Shown here in pieces: positions 10,473 to 20,821 of a DNA stretch of 64,000 nucleotides. This DNA comes from Paratinospora sagittata (taxonomy: Eukaryota; Streptophyta; Magnoliopsida; Ranunculales; Menispermaceae), in assembly GCA_035771175.1 (NCBI GenBank), contig CM069603.1, positions 18,762,286-18,826,285 on the forward strand, read 5' to 3'. Numbering within the stretch: position 1 is the first letter of the stretch; each line of letters starts with the position of its first letter. A program made the position numbers and the translations under genes. A model generated the notes under the pieces. That model saw only the letters and a list, made by a program, of their open reading frames with translations. It did no database searches and was not told the DNA's origin.

Positions 10473-11948
10473 GGAAGTCTTAGAGGGTGAGATGAGTAGA
10501 GAGAGAGGTAAAAAAAGAAGAGAAAGGAAAGAAGAAGAGAAAGAACGAGGGAGTTGCTTTGAGGAAAATCTCTGCAATGTTTTCATCAAACTGTTGGATC
10601 TTGAGGATATATGGTCCAATTGAGCTCCAAATTTGTCAGCAAGTTCATAGCTTATGGTTATTCATTCCAAACGGTGAAGATCTTGATTAGAGTTTTCTTC
10701 TAAGAGATATAACCTCTCAAACAAAGCTGGTAGGAAAGTCTAGATTTCTCACGCAGTTTCGATCAAACTATTAGATCTCCTAAATCTACCGTTGGATGGA
10801 TATGATATTTGGGTATGTGGTTTACAACGAATCTTTCGGCATTATGAACGGTGAAGATATTTATGACTTAATTATGTTGTGTGATATAGTCATCTGAGTT
10901 TGAGTATTTGCTGCAGGAAAGGAGAAATTATCTGATTAGAGACTTGTTCCTCAAAGTAGCTAACTTTTCGGTCCACCGTTGGATTGAGCTGCTTTTTGGA
11001 CAGAAGGTGTGGTCCTTAACACACTTCAATCTGTACGGTTGATTTGGTGATTAAATATTTTTGTTGGTAGATTGATACATCTGAATAGAATATTAAATGA
11101 AGAATTGGTAGGGTTGCTTGTATTAGACCTAAATTTAGAATATGAACTTAAACCTTTCCAAATAGCTTGCATGTCAACTATGTTGACCTAGTTGCCATTG
11201 TTGATGAACCCATGATGCAAAATCAGTGATATACATGGCTGAACATGGTGACCTAGTGTAAATCAGCAATATGACCTAAGTATGGAAAATTTCATATTTT
11301 AGGGCTTTTGATGCTTTTGGCCTAAAATCATTGAATTGATGCAACTTATGCTTAATTAAGCATGATTAGGGTTGATTATGCTACTGATTTGGTGGTTGTG
11401 ACCATATCATGGGTTATGCCTACTTGTGATCAAATGGCCAAATTTGGGCATGTTTATGCCTAAGGAATTAAAAATCAGTATTTTTGATTAATTGAATGGT
11501 TTATGAATGAGAACTATGCATTAGAGGCCTAAGTCATGTGATTCGAGTTGAATGATGGGATTAGATGGGATTTAGGCCTATTGTCTATATGTGGGCTGAT
11601 TTAGGGTTGATGTGTAATGTCTATGTGATTGAGCATAGAAATTGATGTATGGTTGGATATTGATGAACGTTTCAGGACCTTGATTTGGTTGATTCGATTT
11701 GGTGTCCGTGTGTGGTTAGATACTCTCGCGAGGCTTGGTTGTGAGTAGACTTCATTTATGATTATATCTTTTATGTCATCATATCACTTATATATATTGT
11801 ATGTTGAAAGCATGAATGTGTTCTAATGTTTTGAATGATGCATTGATTTGAGAAAACCTTATGACTTTGGTTGGGCCCATTTATCTCGCTAATAGGTGGA
11901 CTTAACCTTGTCATAGGAGGGTTTTAAAAAGGAAATATTGGGGATGAG

Positions 11949-12040
11949 AACGGTACGGTGAAATAGACGTGCACTACTAACCCCAAATAAACGTGATTGG
12001 GGTCAACGGTACGGTGAAATATATGTGTACTAGTTACCCC
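11949..12040 (+). repeat. Tandem duplication private to the B 5' LTR
   Basis: Two copies start AACGGTACGGTGAAATA and end ACCCC, at 11949-11984 and 12005-12040, separated by 20 bp. The B 3' LTR (about 19970-20005) and the A 5' LTR (about 4080-4115) have one copy each. The change therefore postdates insertion of B. Confidence 0.75.
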
Positions 12041-12764
12041 AATGCATGTGGAATGTGGATCCAAATTGATAAGCTTTTACTTGCATCGAACATATTATAA
12101 ATGCTTGATATCTATATGTTATGAGCTTTTAATCATGCTACACATTGACATGCATACATGATATTTATTGATGAGTATTGATAGCATATTTGAATTCTAT
12201 TCACTGGGCACCGTTGGCTCACCCTCATTTTTCTCTTTCAGGTCCTTCTGTCTCGAATAAGGGCAAAGGAGTAGTTATATCTTGAGGGCCTTGCCTGCGA
12301 GAGAATCCAAGGCCTCGATGTGAGTTGAGAGGCATTTTGATTGAATTGCCTTTGAAATTATGATGTATTATGTTTTGGACTATGTAATTATAACACTTAC
12401 CACATTGTAGTATGGGTGAGTTGAGACTTGTTATATAGACCACGTGGGCACATGAGGGTTTTTTTGTACCCATAGTTTTGGACTTTATGTGTATGTCAAT
12501 CTTGATGGACTGTAGGGATTATGACGATTTTATTTATGGTTCATTTTTATGGAGTATCTCTTGTCTTGGATGATTAATACGGTTGGTAGTTTTGTTTAGT
12601 ACCTTTTTATATTATGCCGTTGTTTGGGATAAGGCTCGTAGGGCCTCAACCACCTCACGGAGGTTGAGAAGTGGTTAGAGATGCCTACGCCGGGCGTCTC
12701 GCCCCGGCATTCCGCACACCATTCCTTGCGGGGTTGGTGGTCCGGGGTGCGGGGTCGCTGCAGT

Positions 12765-12777
12765 TGGTATCAGAGCC
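12765..12777 (+). other. Element B primer-binding site (tRNA-iMet)
   Basis: TGGTATCAGAGCC matches the canonical site complementary to the 3' end of plant initiator tRNA-Met. It lies two bases after the LTR end GTCGCTGCA. Confidence 0.92.
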
Positions 12778-12966
12778 CGATTTTACTAGGTTTGGTCTAT
12801 GTATTGGACTTAGATGACTTTGTCCTAGGAATTGGGTGAGAGATTTAGGTGATTAAAAAGCTTAAAGGAACTAATTTAAAAGCCTTACTATCATATTTTT
12901 ATGTGTGTATTATATGATATGGGTAATTATGTGGCTTTGTTAATGTTTTAAATTCTTTAATGTGTG

Positions 12967-14205
12967 ATGGTTGCTCGTATTTCTACTTCTCAGTGTCATG
13001 AGGAGAAGCGAGAGATTGGGACAACCACACATAGGGTCATCCGATGATGACCGGATGGGAGGATGGAGGAGATCATTCAGGCACAGGGCCGCTTGATGGC
13101 AGCCCAGACTGCACAGATACAGGCGTTGGTGCAGCAGGTTGAGGCTATTGCTCGACAGTCACCTCAAATAATACCTCAGGAGGCGGGCACTAGTGGGGCC
13201 GAGGCTAGTGGAGCTGCAGCTGCAGCAGGACCTCAGATGGCTGTACCTCAGCCTATGCTTACACCTGCTCCTACTGTTGTGGAGAACCCCAGTGATCGGC
13301 GGATCAGACTGCTAGAGAAGTTCATGAAGCTGAAGCCCAAGGAATTCGCTGGTGGGGTTGACTTGAAGAAGGCCGAAGATTCGCTGAAGAATGTAGAGAA
13401 GATCAGTCGCTCCTTAGAGCTTGATGAGGAGTCTCAGGTCCTTTGTGCTGCTCACACTCTGAAGAGTGATGCAGAAGACTGGTGGCTTTCAGTGTTGGAT
13501 ACACAAGGGGCAGTGAAGAGTTGGGACACTTTCAAACGATTGTTCTTACAAGCTTACGTTCCAGAGACTGAGAGGCAGGCTAAGCAACTCGAGTTTTTAA
13601 ATCTCGCACAGGGCACCATGTCAGTCAGTCAGGGAGTACGAGCACAGATTTAGGCAGCTCACAGTTTATGCCCCTAGGTTAGTTCAGACACCGAGTGATA
13701 AGATTATGAGGTTCTCTTTGAACCTAAGGCCTACGATCCGACAGGCCTTGTCTGTGACGAAGATGATTGATTTTGCCACAATGGTCCAGAGGGCCAAACA
13801 GTATGAGTTGGCTGAGCGGGTTTATGGTATGTCTACACGGGCAGCTCCGGGTGTACAGACTTCACAGGCCGTGTCCGGGGGACAGTTCCAGACTCCATGG
13901 AATAAGGGAAAATGGGGAAAGAAGAGAAAGTTTTATGGAGGAGCACAGTCCGAGGGTGCTTAGAGCGGGGCATCCCAGATTCAGACTGGTGTGATGGCCT
14001 TACCAGTGGTTTCCTCTCCTGTCCCGATTCCCATTCAGGCACCGAGTGCACCAAGACCCCCATTCCCACAGACTGCTGGCCGAGGCAGAGGTAGAGGTCG
14101 AGGAGGCTACGTGGCGACATCTCAGACTAGATCATCTGCGCCCAGGGCTCCGTTCTTATGTTATCAATGTGGGCAGGTTGGGCATAGGAAGTTAGAGTTT
14201 TCAAG
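12967..14205 (+). pseudogene. Element B gag
   Basis: The start is the ATG at 12967 (MVARISTSQCHEE). The frame is interrupted by stops just before the internal ATG at 13063, from which 196 codons are open: MEEIIQAQGR, a Gln/Ala-rich linker, then the capsid core with LKPKEFAGGVDLKKAED and DAEDWWLSVLDTQG. An extra CAGT at about 13625 shifts the frame. A second open part runs from 13706. The zinc knuckle at 14159-14200 reads CYQCGQVGHRKLEFS, so the last Cys ligand is Phe. The product would be the particle protein; this copy is disabled. Confidence 0.85.
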
Positions 14206-14566
14206 TTTTCAGAGAGCTCAGGGATTTGTGCAGCAGTCCAGTGCCAGAGAGACAGCGAAGGTAGCTACCGAACCAGACCCGACAACATCCAAGACTTTGG
14301 TGGAAGGTATTCTTATTATTTGTGGTGCTTCTATGCATGCATTATTTGATGTTGGGTCTACATTATCATTCATATATGGACGTATGGTAGATAGTTTGCA
14401 TTTGACTCCAATTAGGGCTAGTACATGGTTAGTGGTGACTAATGTAGTCGGGGAGAGGATCTACCAGAACATGATCTGTAGCTAGTGTGTGGTTCAGATT
14501 GGTGATGTTGAGATGCCTATTGGCTTTTGAGTCCTAGAGCTTTTAGAGTTTGATGCAATTCTAGGG
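14206..14566 (+). pseudogene. Element B protease
   Basis: The aspartic-protease motif is ALFDVGSTLSFI, with the Asp codon at 14348. Stops at 14483 and 14528 break the frame before the segment [14 protein letters not shown], which opens the next frame. Retroviral-type proteases usually read D(S/T)G; here and in C and D the motif is DVG, so Val in the middle seems fixed in this lineage. The enzyme would cut the Gag-Pol polyprotein. Confidence 0.75.
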
Positions 14567-16261
14567 ATGGATTGGCTCGCGGCTTATCATGCAGTTGTCG
14601 ACTGTTTCACGAAGAGAATCATTTTCCAGATCCCCGGACACCCTGTGTTTACACTACAGGGTAGAGCTTCAGACCAGACAGTCACAAGGGGTAGATTTGT
14701 GACTGATGGAGATAGGGAGATTTTGGCTGGGTTAGTGTCTGATGAGGAAGAGACTATTGAGGTGATACTTGAGGATATTGCCATTGTTAGGGACTTTCCA
14801 GATGTGTTTCCTGCGGATCTTCCAGGATTACCACCGAAGCGAGAGATCGATTTCATTATTGAACTAGTCCCTGGCACGAAGCCTATCTCCGTGGCACCAT
14901 ATAGAATGACGCCAGCCGAGTTGAGAGAGTTGCAAAAACAGCTCGAGGAGTTATTGGCTAAGGGCTTTATTTGCCCGAGCATGTCACCCTGGGGAGCTCC
15001 AGTTCTTTTTGACAAAAAGAAAGATGGGAGCTTGCGGTTGTGCATTGACTATCGCCAATTGAACAGGGTGACCATCAAGAAAAAATATCCTCTCCCAAGG
15101 ATTGATGACTTGTTTGATCAGTTGAGGGGAGCGAGGTATTTTTCGAAGATTGATTTGCGCTCCGGGTATCATCAGCTAAGGATCAGGGAGGAGGACGTGC
15201 CTAAGACAGCATTCAGAACTTACTATGGACATTATGAGTTCCTTGTGATGCCATTTGGTGTGACTAATGCACCAGCGATGTTCATGAACCTGATACAGAG
15301 GGTCTTTAGGCAGTATCTGGATAAGTTTTTCATCGTCTTCATTGATGACATATTGGTGTATTCCAAGGCTCGGGCTGAGCATGAGGAACACCTCAGAGTG
15401 ACCTTGCAAACTCTGAGAGAGCATAGGCTATATGCAAAGCTGAGTAAGTGCGAGTTTTGGATCACCGAAGTGAAGTTCTTAGGTCATGTGGTGAGTTCTG
15501 AGGGGATTTCAGTTGATCCATCTAAGGTTGAAACCATTATCAGTTGGCCTAGGCCTACCAAAGTGACCGAGATCAGAAGCTTTCTTGGGTTAGCTGGTTA
15601 CTATAGGAGATTCGTTCAGGGATTCTCCAAGATAGCTATGCCTACGACTAGGCTCACCCAGAAAGATGTGTCCTTTGTATGGACCGAAAAGTGTGAGAAT
15701 GCCTTTTTAGAGCTGAAGAAAAGATTGACATCTACGCCAGTGTTGATTTTGCCAGAGCCTGATCAGGAGTTGGTTATTTATACTGATGTCTCTCGTATCG
15801 GCTTGGGATGTGTGTTGATGCAGAAGGATAGGGTCGTTGCTTATGCATCGAGGCAGTTGAAGGTGCATGAAAAGAACTTTCCTGTTCATGACTTTGAACT
15901 GGCCGCAGTGGTTTTTGCTTTGAAGATTTGGAGGCATTATCTCTATGGTGAGAGATTCACTTTGTATTCTGACCATAAGAGCCTCAAGTATTTGTTCTCT
16001 CAGAAGGAATTGAACATGAGGCAGAGAAGGTGGTTAGAGCTTCTCAAAGACTATGATTTTACATTGGAATACCACCCAGGTAAAGCCAATGTAGTGGCTG
16101 ATGCGTTGAGCAGGAAACGGGTAGAGACAGTTATGGTAGCATGCCAGATGTCTCATGAGTGGAGACTACTTGAGGCGGCTACGGTTATGAGTATATGTGC
16201 TACCCCTTCAGATCAGATTGTGATATGTGCTCAGACGAGAGCTCAGCCTACACAGGTCTAG
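14567..16261 (+). CDS. Element B reverse transcriptase and RNase H (564-codon open frame)
   Basis: This is the best-preserved coding stretch in the window. Residues 1-100 are the protease tail and linker. Reverse transcriptase covers about residues 105-300: it has [35 protein letters not shown], the catalytic FIDDILVYS near residue 265, and [17 protein letters not shown]. RNase H (about 380-500) has [13 protein letters not shown], where the catalytic Asp is present. It also has [28 protein letters not shown], and [12 protein letters not shown] at the end. The ATG at 14567 is only the first Met after upstream stops; the real product would be a Gag-Pol polyprotein. The stop at 16259 interrupts the path to integrase. 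Confidence 0.88.
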   Translation: MDWLAAYHAVVDCFTKRIIFQIPGHPVFTLQGRASDQTVTRGRFVTDGDREILAGLVSDEEETIEVILEDIAIVRDFPDVFPADLPGLPPKREIDFIIELVPGTKPISVAPYRMTPAELRELQKQLEELLAKGFICPSMSPWGAPVLFDKKKDGSLRLCIDYRQLNRVTIKKKYPLPRIDDLFDQLRGARYFSKIDLRSGYHQLRIREEDVPKTAFRTYYGHYEFLVMPFGVTNAPAMFMNLIQRVFRQYLDKFFIVFIDDILVYSKARAEHEEHLRVTLQTLREHRLYAKLSKCEFWITEVKFLGHVVSSEGISVDPSKVETIISWPRPTKVTEIRSFLGLAGYYRRFVQGFSKIAMPTTRLTQKDVSFVWTEKCENAFLELKKRLTSTPVLILPEPDQELVIYTDVSRIGLGCVLMQKDRVVAYASRQLKVHEKNFPVHDFELAAVVFALKIWRHYLYGERFTLYSDHKSLKYLFSQKELNMRQRRWLELLKDYDFTLEYHPGKANVVADALSRKRVETVMVACQMSHEWRLLEAATVMSICATPSDQIVICAQTRAQPTQV

Positions 16262-17425
16262 GAGGTGTTTGACCAACAGAGACTTGACGTTGATTTTGTG
16301 ATGTACAAGTCTTGGGCTGAGAGCAGTGATTTTACTGATTGGCACTTGTCATCTGATGGTGCCTTGAGATTTAGGGGATGTTTATGGGTTCCCCCAGATC
16401 CACGACTCAGACAAAGTGTTCTCCAAGAGGCTCATGGATCTCATTATGCTATTCATCCTGGCGGAACCAAGATGTATCATGATATGAAAAGAATGTATTG
16501 GTGGCCCGACATGAAGAGAGAGATAGCTCAGTTCATTCAAACGTGTGAGATCTGTCAGAAGGTCAAAGCTAAGCATCAGAGGCCTGGAGGGCAGATGCAA
16601 CCGCTTGCCATTCCTGAGTGGAAGTGGGAGCATGTCACTATTGACTTTGTTGTGGGATTACCCAACACCCCGAGTAGACATAATGTTGTTTGGGTTATTA
16701 TTGATCGCTTGACTAAGTCCGCTCACTTTCTATCGGTGAACACTAGGGATTCTATGGACAAGCTGAGCAGACTCTATATGCGGGAGATAGTCAGATTACA
16801 TGGAGTGCCAGTTTCGATTGTGTCAGATAGGGATCCGAGGTTTATATCAGTATTCTGGTAGGGGTTGCAGAGGCAGCTCAGCACTAGACTAGATCTCAGT
16901 ACCACTTTTCACCCTCGACTGATGGTCAGTCTGAGAGGTTGATATCGATTTTTGAGGATATGCTTTGAGCTTGTGTCCTTGTGTCCAGTGGTAACTGGGA
17001 GGAGTACATACATTTGTGTGAGTTCGCGTACAACAACAGCTATCAGTCCAGTATTAGCATGCTCCTTTTGAGGCATTGTATGGTCGACCATGTAGATCTC
17101 CGGTCTGTTGGACGGAGGTAGGGGATATTGCAGTGATGGGACCAGAGTTTGTACAAGAACACACAGAGAAGATTAAGATGATCAAGCATAATATGAAGGT
17201 AGCCCAAGACAGGCAGAAGAGTTACGCTGATGCCAAGCGGAAGACCGTAGAGTTCGAGGTGGGTGACCAAGTTTTATTGAAGGTCTCACCTCAGAAGGGC
17301 CAAACGAGATTTGGGATAAAAGGCAAGCTAGCTCCGAGTTTTATTGGGTCGTTCGAGGTTTTAGAACAAATTGGCCCCATCGTTTACCGATTAGCCTTGC
17401 CCCCTCAGTTAGCAGCACTTCACAA
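16262..17425 (+). pseudogene. Element B integrase
   Basis: The N-terminal zinc domain is present: [20 protein letters not shown], then CEICQ (HHCC). The catalytic core has its first Asp in [11 protein letters not shown] and its second in IVSDRDPRF. There is a stop at about 16859, a base is lost near 16916 and a stop follows at 16967, so the segment with the catalytic Glu (SERLISIFED) is out of frame. Reading resumes at about 17076 with the C-terminal region (GDQVLLKVSPQKGQTRFGIKG). Integrase would insert the cDNA into the genome; this copy could not be made whole. Confidence 0.82.
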
Positions 17426-17705
17426 TGTCTTTCATGTGTCAATGCTGAGAGTGTACAGGAGTGATTTTGACCACATCTTGGACTGGAGGAACATGGAGCT
17501 AAGGCAGGATGAGACTTATGATGAGGAACCTATTCAGATACTTGAACGGAAGGTCCAGAGGTTACGTAACCGCGAGATTCCGATGGTTAAGGTGAGATGG
17601 CAGTTCCATGGCGAGGAGCAGGTTACTTGGGAGCGTGAGGACTACATGATGGAGCACTTTGCAGTGTTCATGGGCTTAGGTAATTTTTTAACCTTAAAAC
17701 TTTGA
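17426..17705 (+). CDS. Element B chromodomain at the end of pol
   Basis: It is open in the same frame as the integrase C-terminus from 17076 to the stop at 17703. [19 protein letters not shown] links to EEPIQILERKVQRLRNREIP and then the chromodomain core MVKVRWQFHGEEQVTWERED. The Val/Trp/Glu pattern is that of chromoviral chromodomains. Position and sequence put B in the chromoviruses, whereas Athila-like elements lack this domain. Confidence 0.82.
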
Positions 17706-17734
17706 GGATGAAGTTCATTCTAAGGTGGGTGTGA
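17702..17734 (+). other. Element B polypurine tract region
   Basis: TTGAGGATGAAGTTCATTC and AAGGTGGGTGTGA immediately precede the 3' LTR start. Matching text occurs before the 3' LTR of A. Confidence 0.6.
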
Positions 17735-17907
17735 TGTGACGCCCCGAAAATTATTTCATCTAGCCCATAAATTAATTGTATTTTGCCCAAACTCTATGTG
17801 TTGCCTTGATATGTTTGGTGTTTGTTTGATGGTTGTTTAATGTTTGTATATTTGATGCTTGATAATGTATATAAATATGTGCATCATAAATTGTATATGG
17901 GTCATGT

Positions 17908-17944
17908 AGCTGGGTATTCCCCCTCTTTTCCTTTCAAAAAAAAA
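17908..17944 (+). mobile_element. Tiny A-tailed retroposon insertion with 18-bp target duplication
   Basis: A 37-bp segment ends in a run of nine A and is flanked by the identical 18-mer ATTGTATATGGGTCATGT at 17890-17907 and 17945-17962. The B 5' LTR (about 9894) and the A LTR (about 8105) have a single copy of the 18-mer and no insert. Long direct target duplications with a 3' A tail are the signature of LINE-type target-primed reverse transcription, so this is probably a severely 5'-truncated LINE or SINE copy. The insert before the tail is pyrimidine-rich (CCCCCTCTTTTCCTTTC). Confidence 0.7.
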
Positions 17945-18161
17945 ATTGTATATGGGTCATGTTAAATTAAAGTATAATGCATATGTTATTATTTATGCAT
18001 GGGCCCATTAAACCATGAATTGATATGTGTTAAGATTGATTGAATAAAAGTATAAATGAAAATGAAAATTTGGTGAATTAAATGGATTGGACATTTAAAA
18101 TACATGGGAGCATGAGATTGGTTAAAGTACATGTGGTTGGTATGGGTAGTATGAGACCAAC

Positions 18162-18493
18162 ACATGTCAAGTTGGTGCATGAGAATGGACAAGTGTCCCA
18201 TGCCCCATTTCTTTTCTCCAACACATGTCAAGTTGGTGCATGAGAATGGACAAGTGTCCCATGCCCCATTTCTCTTCTCCAATACATGTCAAGTTGGTGC
18301 ATGAAAATGGACAAGTGTCCCATGCCCCATTTCTTTTCTCCAACATATGTCAAGTTGGTGCATGAGACCAACACATGTCAAGTTGGTCCATGAAAATGGA
18401 CAAGTGTCCCATGCCCCATTTCTCCTCTCCAACACATGTCAAGGTTGGTGCATGAGAGTGGACAAGTGTCCCATGCCCTACTTCTCTTCCCCA
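18162..18493 (+). repeat. 61-bp minisatellite in the element B 3' LTR
   Basis: These are the same units as at 10112, each starting ACATGTCAAGTTGGTGCATG. Here there are five full units and one short unit (about 18349). The first two units are nearly identical. Confidence 0.85.
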
Positions 18494-20726
18494 AGGAAGT
18501 CTTAGAGGGTGAGATGAGTAGAGAGAAAGGAAAAAAAAGAAGAGAAGGGAAAGAAGAAGTGAAAGAAAGAGAGAGTTGCTTTGGGGAAAATATCAGCAAC
18601 GTTTTCATCAAAGAGCTGGATCTTGAGGATATATGGTCCGATTGAGCGCAAAATTTGTCAGCAAGTTCGTAGCTTATGGTTATTCATTCTGGTCGGTGAA
18701 GATCTTGATTAGAGTTTTCGTCTAAGAGATATAACCTCTCAAACAAAGTTGGTCGGAAAGTCTGGATTTCTCGCGCAATTTCGATCAAACTATTAGATCT
18801 CTTAAATCTACTGTTTGATGGATATGATGTTTGGTTATGTGGTTAATAACTGATCGTTCGACAATATGAACGGTGCAGATGTTTATGGCTAAATTATGTT
18901 GTGTGATATAGTCATCTGAGTTTGAGTATTCGCAGCAGGAAAGGAGAAATTATCTGATTAGAGACTTGTTCATCAAAGTGCTTATCTTTTCGGTCCACTA
19001 ATGGATTGAGCTGCTTTTTGGACAGAAGGTTTGGTCCTTAATATATTTCAATCGGTACGGTTGATTTGGGGATTAATATTTTTGTTGGTATATTGATACA
19101 TCTGAACGGAATATTAAATGAAGAATTGGTAGGATTGCTTGTATTAGACCTAAATTTAGAATATGAACTTAGACCTTTCCAAATAGCTTGCATGTCAACT
19201 ATGTTGACCAAGTTGCCATTGTTGATGAACCCATGATGCAAAATCCGTGATATACATGGCTGAACATGGTGACCTAGTGTAAATCGACAATATGGCCTAA
19301 GTGTGAAAATTTTCATATTTTAGGGCTTTTGATGCTTTTGGCCTAGAATCATTGAATTGATGCAACTTATGTTTAATTAAGCATGATTAGGGCTGATTAT
19401 GCTACTGATTTGGTGGTTGTGACCATATCATGGGTTATACCTACTTGTGATCAAATGACCCAATTTGAGCATGTTTATGCCTAAGGAATTAAAAATTAGT
19501 ATTTTTGAATAATAGAATGGTTTATGAATGAGAACTATGCATTAGAGGCTTAAGTTATGTGATTTGAGTTGAATGGTCGGATTAGATGGGATTTAGGCCT
19601 ATTGTCTATATGTGGGCTGATTTAGGGTTGATGTATAATGTCTATGTGATTGAGCACAGAAATTGAAGTATTGTTGGATATTGATGAATGTTTCAGGACC
19701 TTGATTGGATTGATTCAGTTTGGTGTCCGTGTGTGGCTAGATACTCTCGCGAGGCTTGGTTGTGAGTAGACTTCATTTATGATTATATCTTTTATGTCAT
19801 CATATCACTTATATATATTGTATGTTAAAAGCATGAATGTGTTCTAATGTTTTGAATGATGCATTGATTTGAGAAAACCTTATGACTTTGGTTAGACCCA
19901 TCTATCTGGCTAATAGGGGGACTTAACCTGGTCATAGGAGGGTTTTTAAAAGGAAATATTTGGGGATGAGAACGGTACGGTGAAATAAACGTATACTAGT
20001 AACCCCAATGCATATGGAATGTGGATCCAAATTGATATGCTTTTACTTGCATCGAACTTATTATAAATGCTTGATATCTATATCTTATGAGCTTTTAATC
20101 ATGCTACACATTGACATGCATACATGAAATTTATTGATGAGTATTGATAGCATATTTGAATTCTATTCACTGGGCACCGTTGACTCACCCTCATTTTCTT
20201 CTTTCAGGTCCTTCTGTCCCGAATAAGGGCAAAGGAGTAGTCATATCTTGAGGGCCTTGCTTGCGAGAGAATCCAAGGCCTCGGTGTGAGTTGAGAGGCA
20301 TTTTGATTGAATTGTGTTTGAAATTATGATGTATTAAATTTTGGACTATGTAATTATAACACTTACCACATTGTAATATAGGTGAGTTGGGACTTGTTAG
20401 ATAGATCATGTGGCATATGACGATTTTTTTTTGTACCCATAGTTTTGGACTTTATGTGTATGTCCATCTTGATGGACTGTAGGGATTATGGTTTTATTTA
20501 TGTTACATTTTTATGGATTATCTCTTGCCTTGGATGATTAATACGGTTGATAGTTTTGTTTAGTACCTTTTTATATTATGTCGTTGTTTGGGATAAGGCT
20601 CGTAGGGTCGCAACCACCCCACGGGGGCTGAGGAGTAGTTGGAGATGCCTGCGCTTGCCGTCTCGCCCCGGCATTCTGAACGCCATTTCTTGCGAAGTTG
20701 GTGGTTTGGGGTGCGGGGTTGCCACA

Positions 20727-20821
20727 AAAACAACAATGAACCACCGGCCACCGCGTCTGCTAGAGTCCTTGTAGAAAACGTCATCCCATTGTAGAAAAGT
20801 TGAAGTTGTAACCAATCTTGA
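20727..20821 (-). pseudogene. Athila/Tat-like gag fragment, downstream half
   Basis: The minus strand reads DWLQLQLFYNGMTF and then STRTLADAVAGGSL. This matches the conserved part of Athila/Tat gag that follows the CPxHGF motif. The frame continues from the fragment at 23706-23850, once the solo LTR between them and one copy of the CTTGA duplication are ignored. The left end at 20727 abuts the end of the element B 3' LTR, so the rest of this gag lies on the lost side of the A/B insertion. Confidence 0.72.

Larger units (their letters stand above)
9740..12762 (+). repeat. Element B 5' LTR
   Basis: It starts TGTGAAGCCCCGAAAATT and ends GGGTCGCTGCA, with the primer site two bases later. It contains a minisatellite (10112-10472), and a local duplication at 11949-12040 that is single in the 3' LTR and in A. 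The middle has oft-repeated family motifs such as GATCTTGATTAGAG and CCGTTGGATTGAG, also seen in the LTRs of D, J and K. No coding capacity is expected; small open frames are incidental. Confidence 0.9.
9740..20726 (+). mobile_element. Element B: full-length Tekay/Del-like chromovirus
   Basis: The element is 11.0 kb: a 5' LTR (3,023 bp), a tRNA-iMet primer site, gag, protease, reverse transcriptase, RNase H, integrase, chromodomain, a polypurine region and a 3' LTR (2,992 bp). Long LTRs of about 3 kb and a C-terminal chromodomain fit the Tekay/Del clade. Stops and frameshifts break gag, protease and integrase, although 564 codons of reverse transcriptase and RNase H stay open. The flanking five bases (TTATG before, AAAAC after) do not match, so the simple insertion product has been altered, probably by recombination with element A. 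Confidence 0.9.
17735..20726 (+). repeat. Element B 3' LTR
   Basis: It starts TGTGACGCCCCGAAAATT and ends GGGGTTGCCACA. No primer site follows; instead, Athila-like gag sequence begins at once, so this is the outer right end. It differs from the 5' LTR by a 37-bp A-tailed insertion (17908-17944), by minisatellite copy number (18162-18493), by the missing 11949-type duplication and by many point changes. Its right part may derive from element A through recombination. Confidence 0.88.

Noticed and set aside
14587..15045. A 152-codon minus-strand open frame, with similar ones at 6854-7153 and 57757-58182 (+)
   Set aside because: All are antisense to the same reverse-transcriptase segment in A, B and C. 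Their recurrence follows from element homology, not selection on the antisense frame.
17989..18282. A repeated peptide (WDTCPFSCTNL) on the minus strand, also at 9980 and 55095
   Set aside because: This is the 61-bp minisatellite of the Tekay-like LTRs read in frame by chance.
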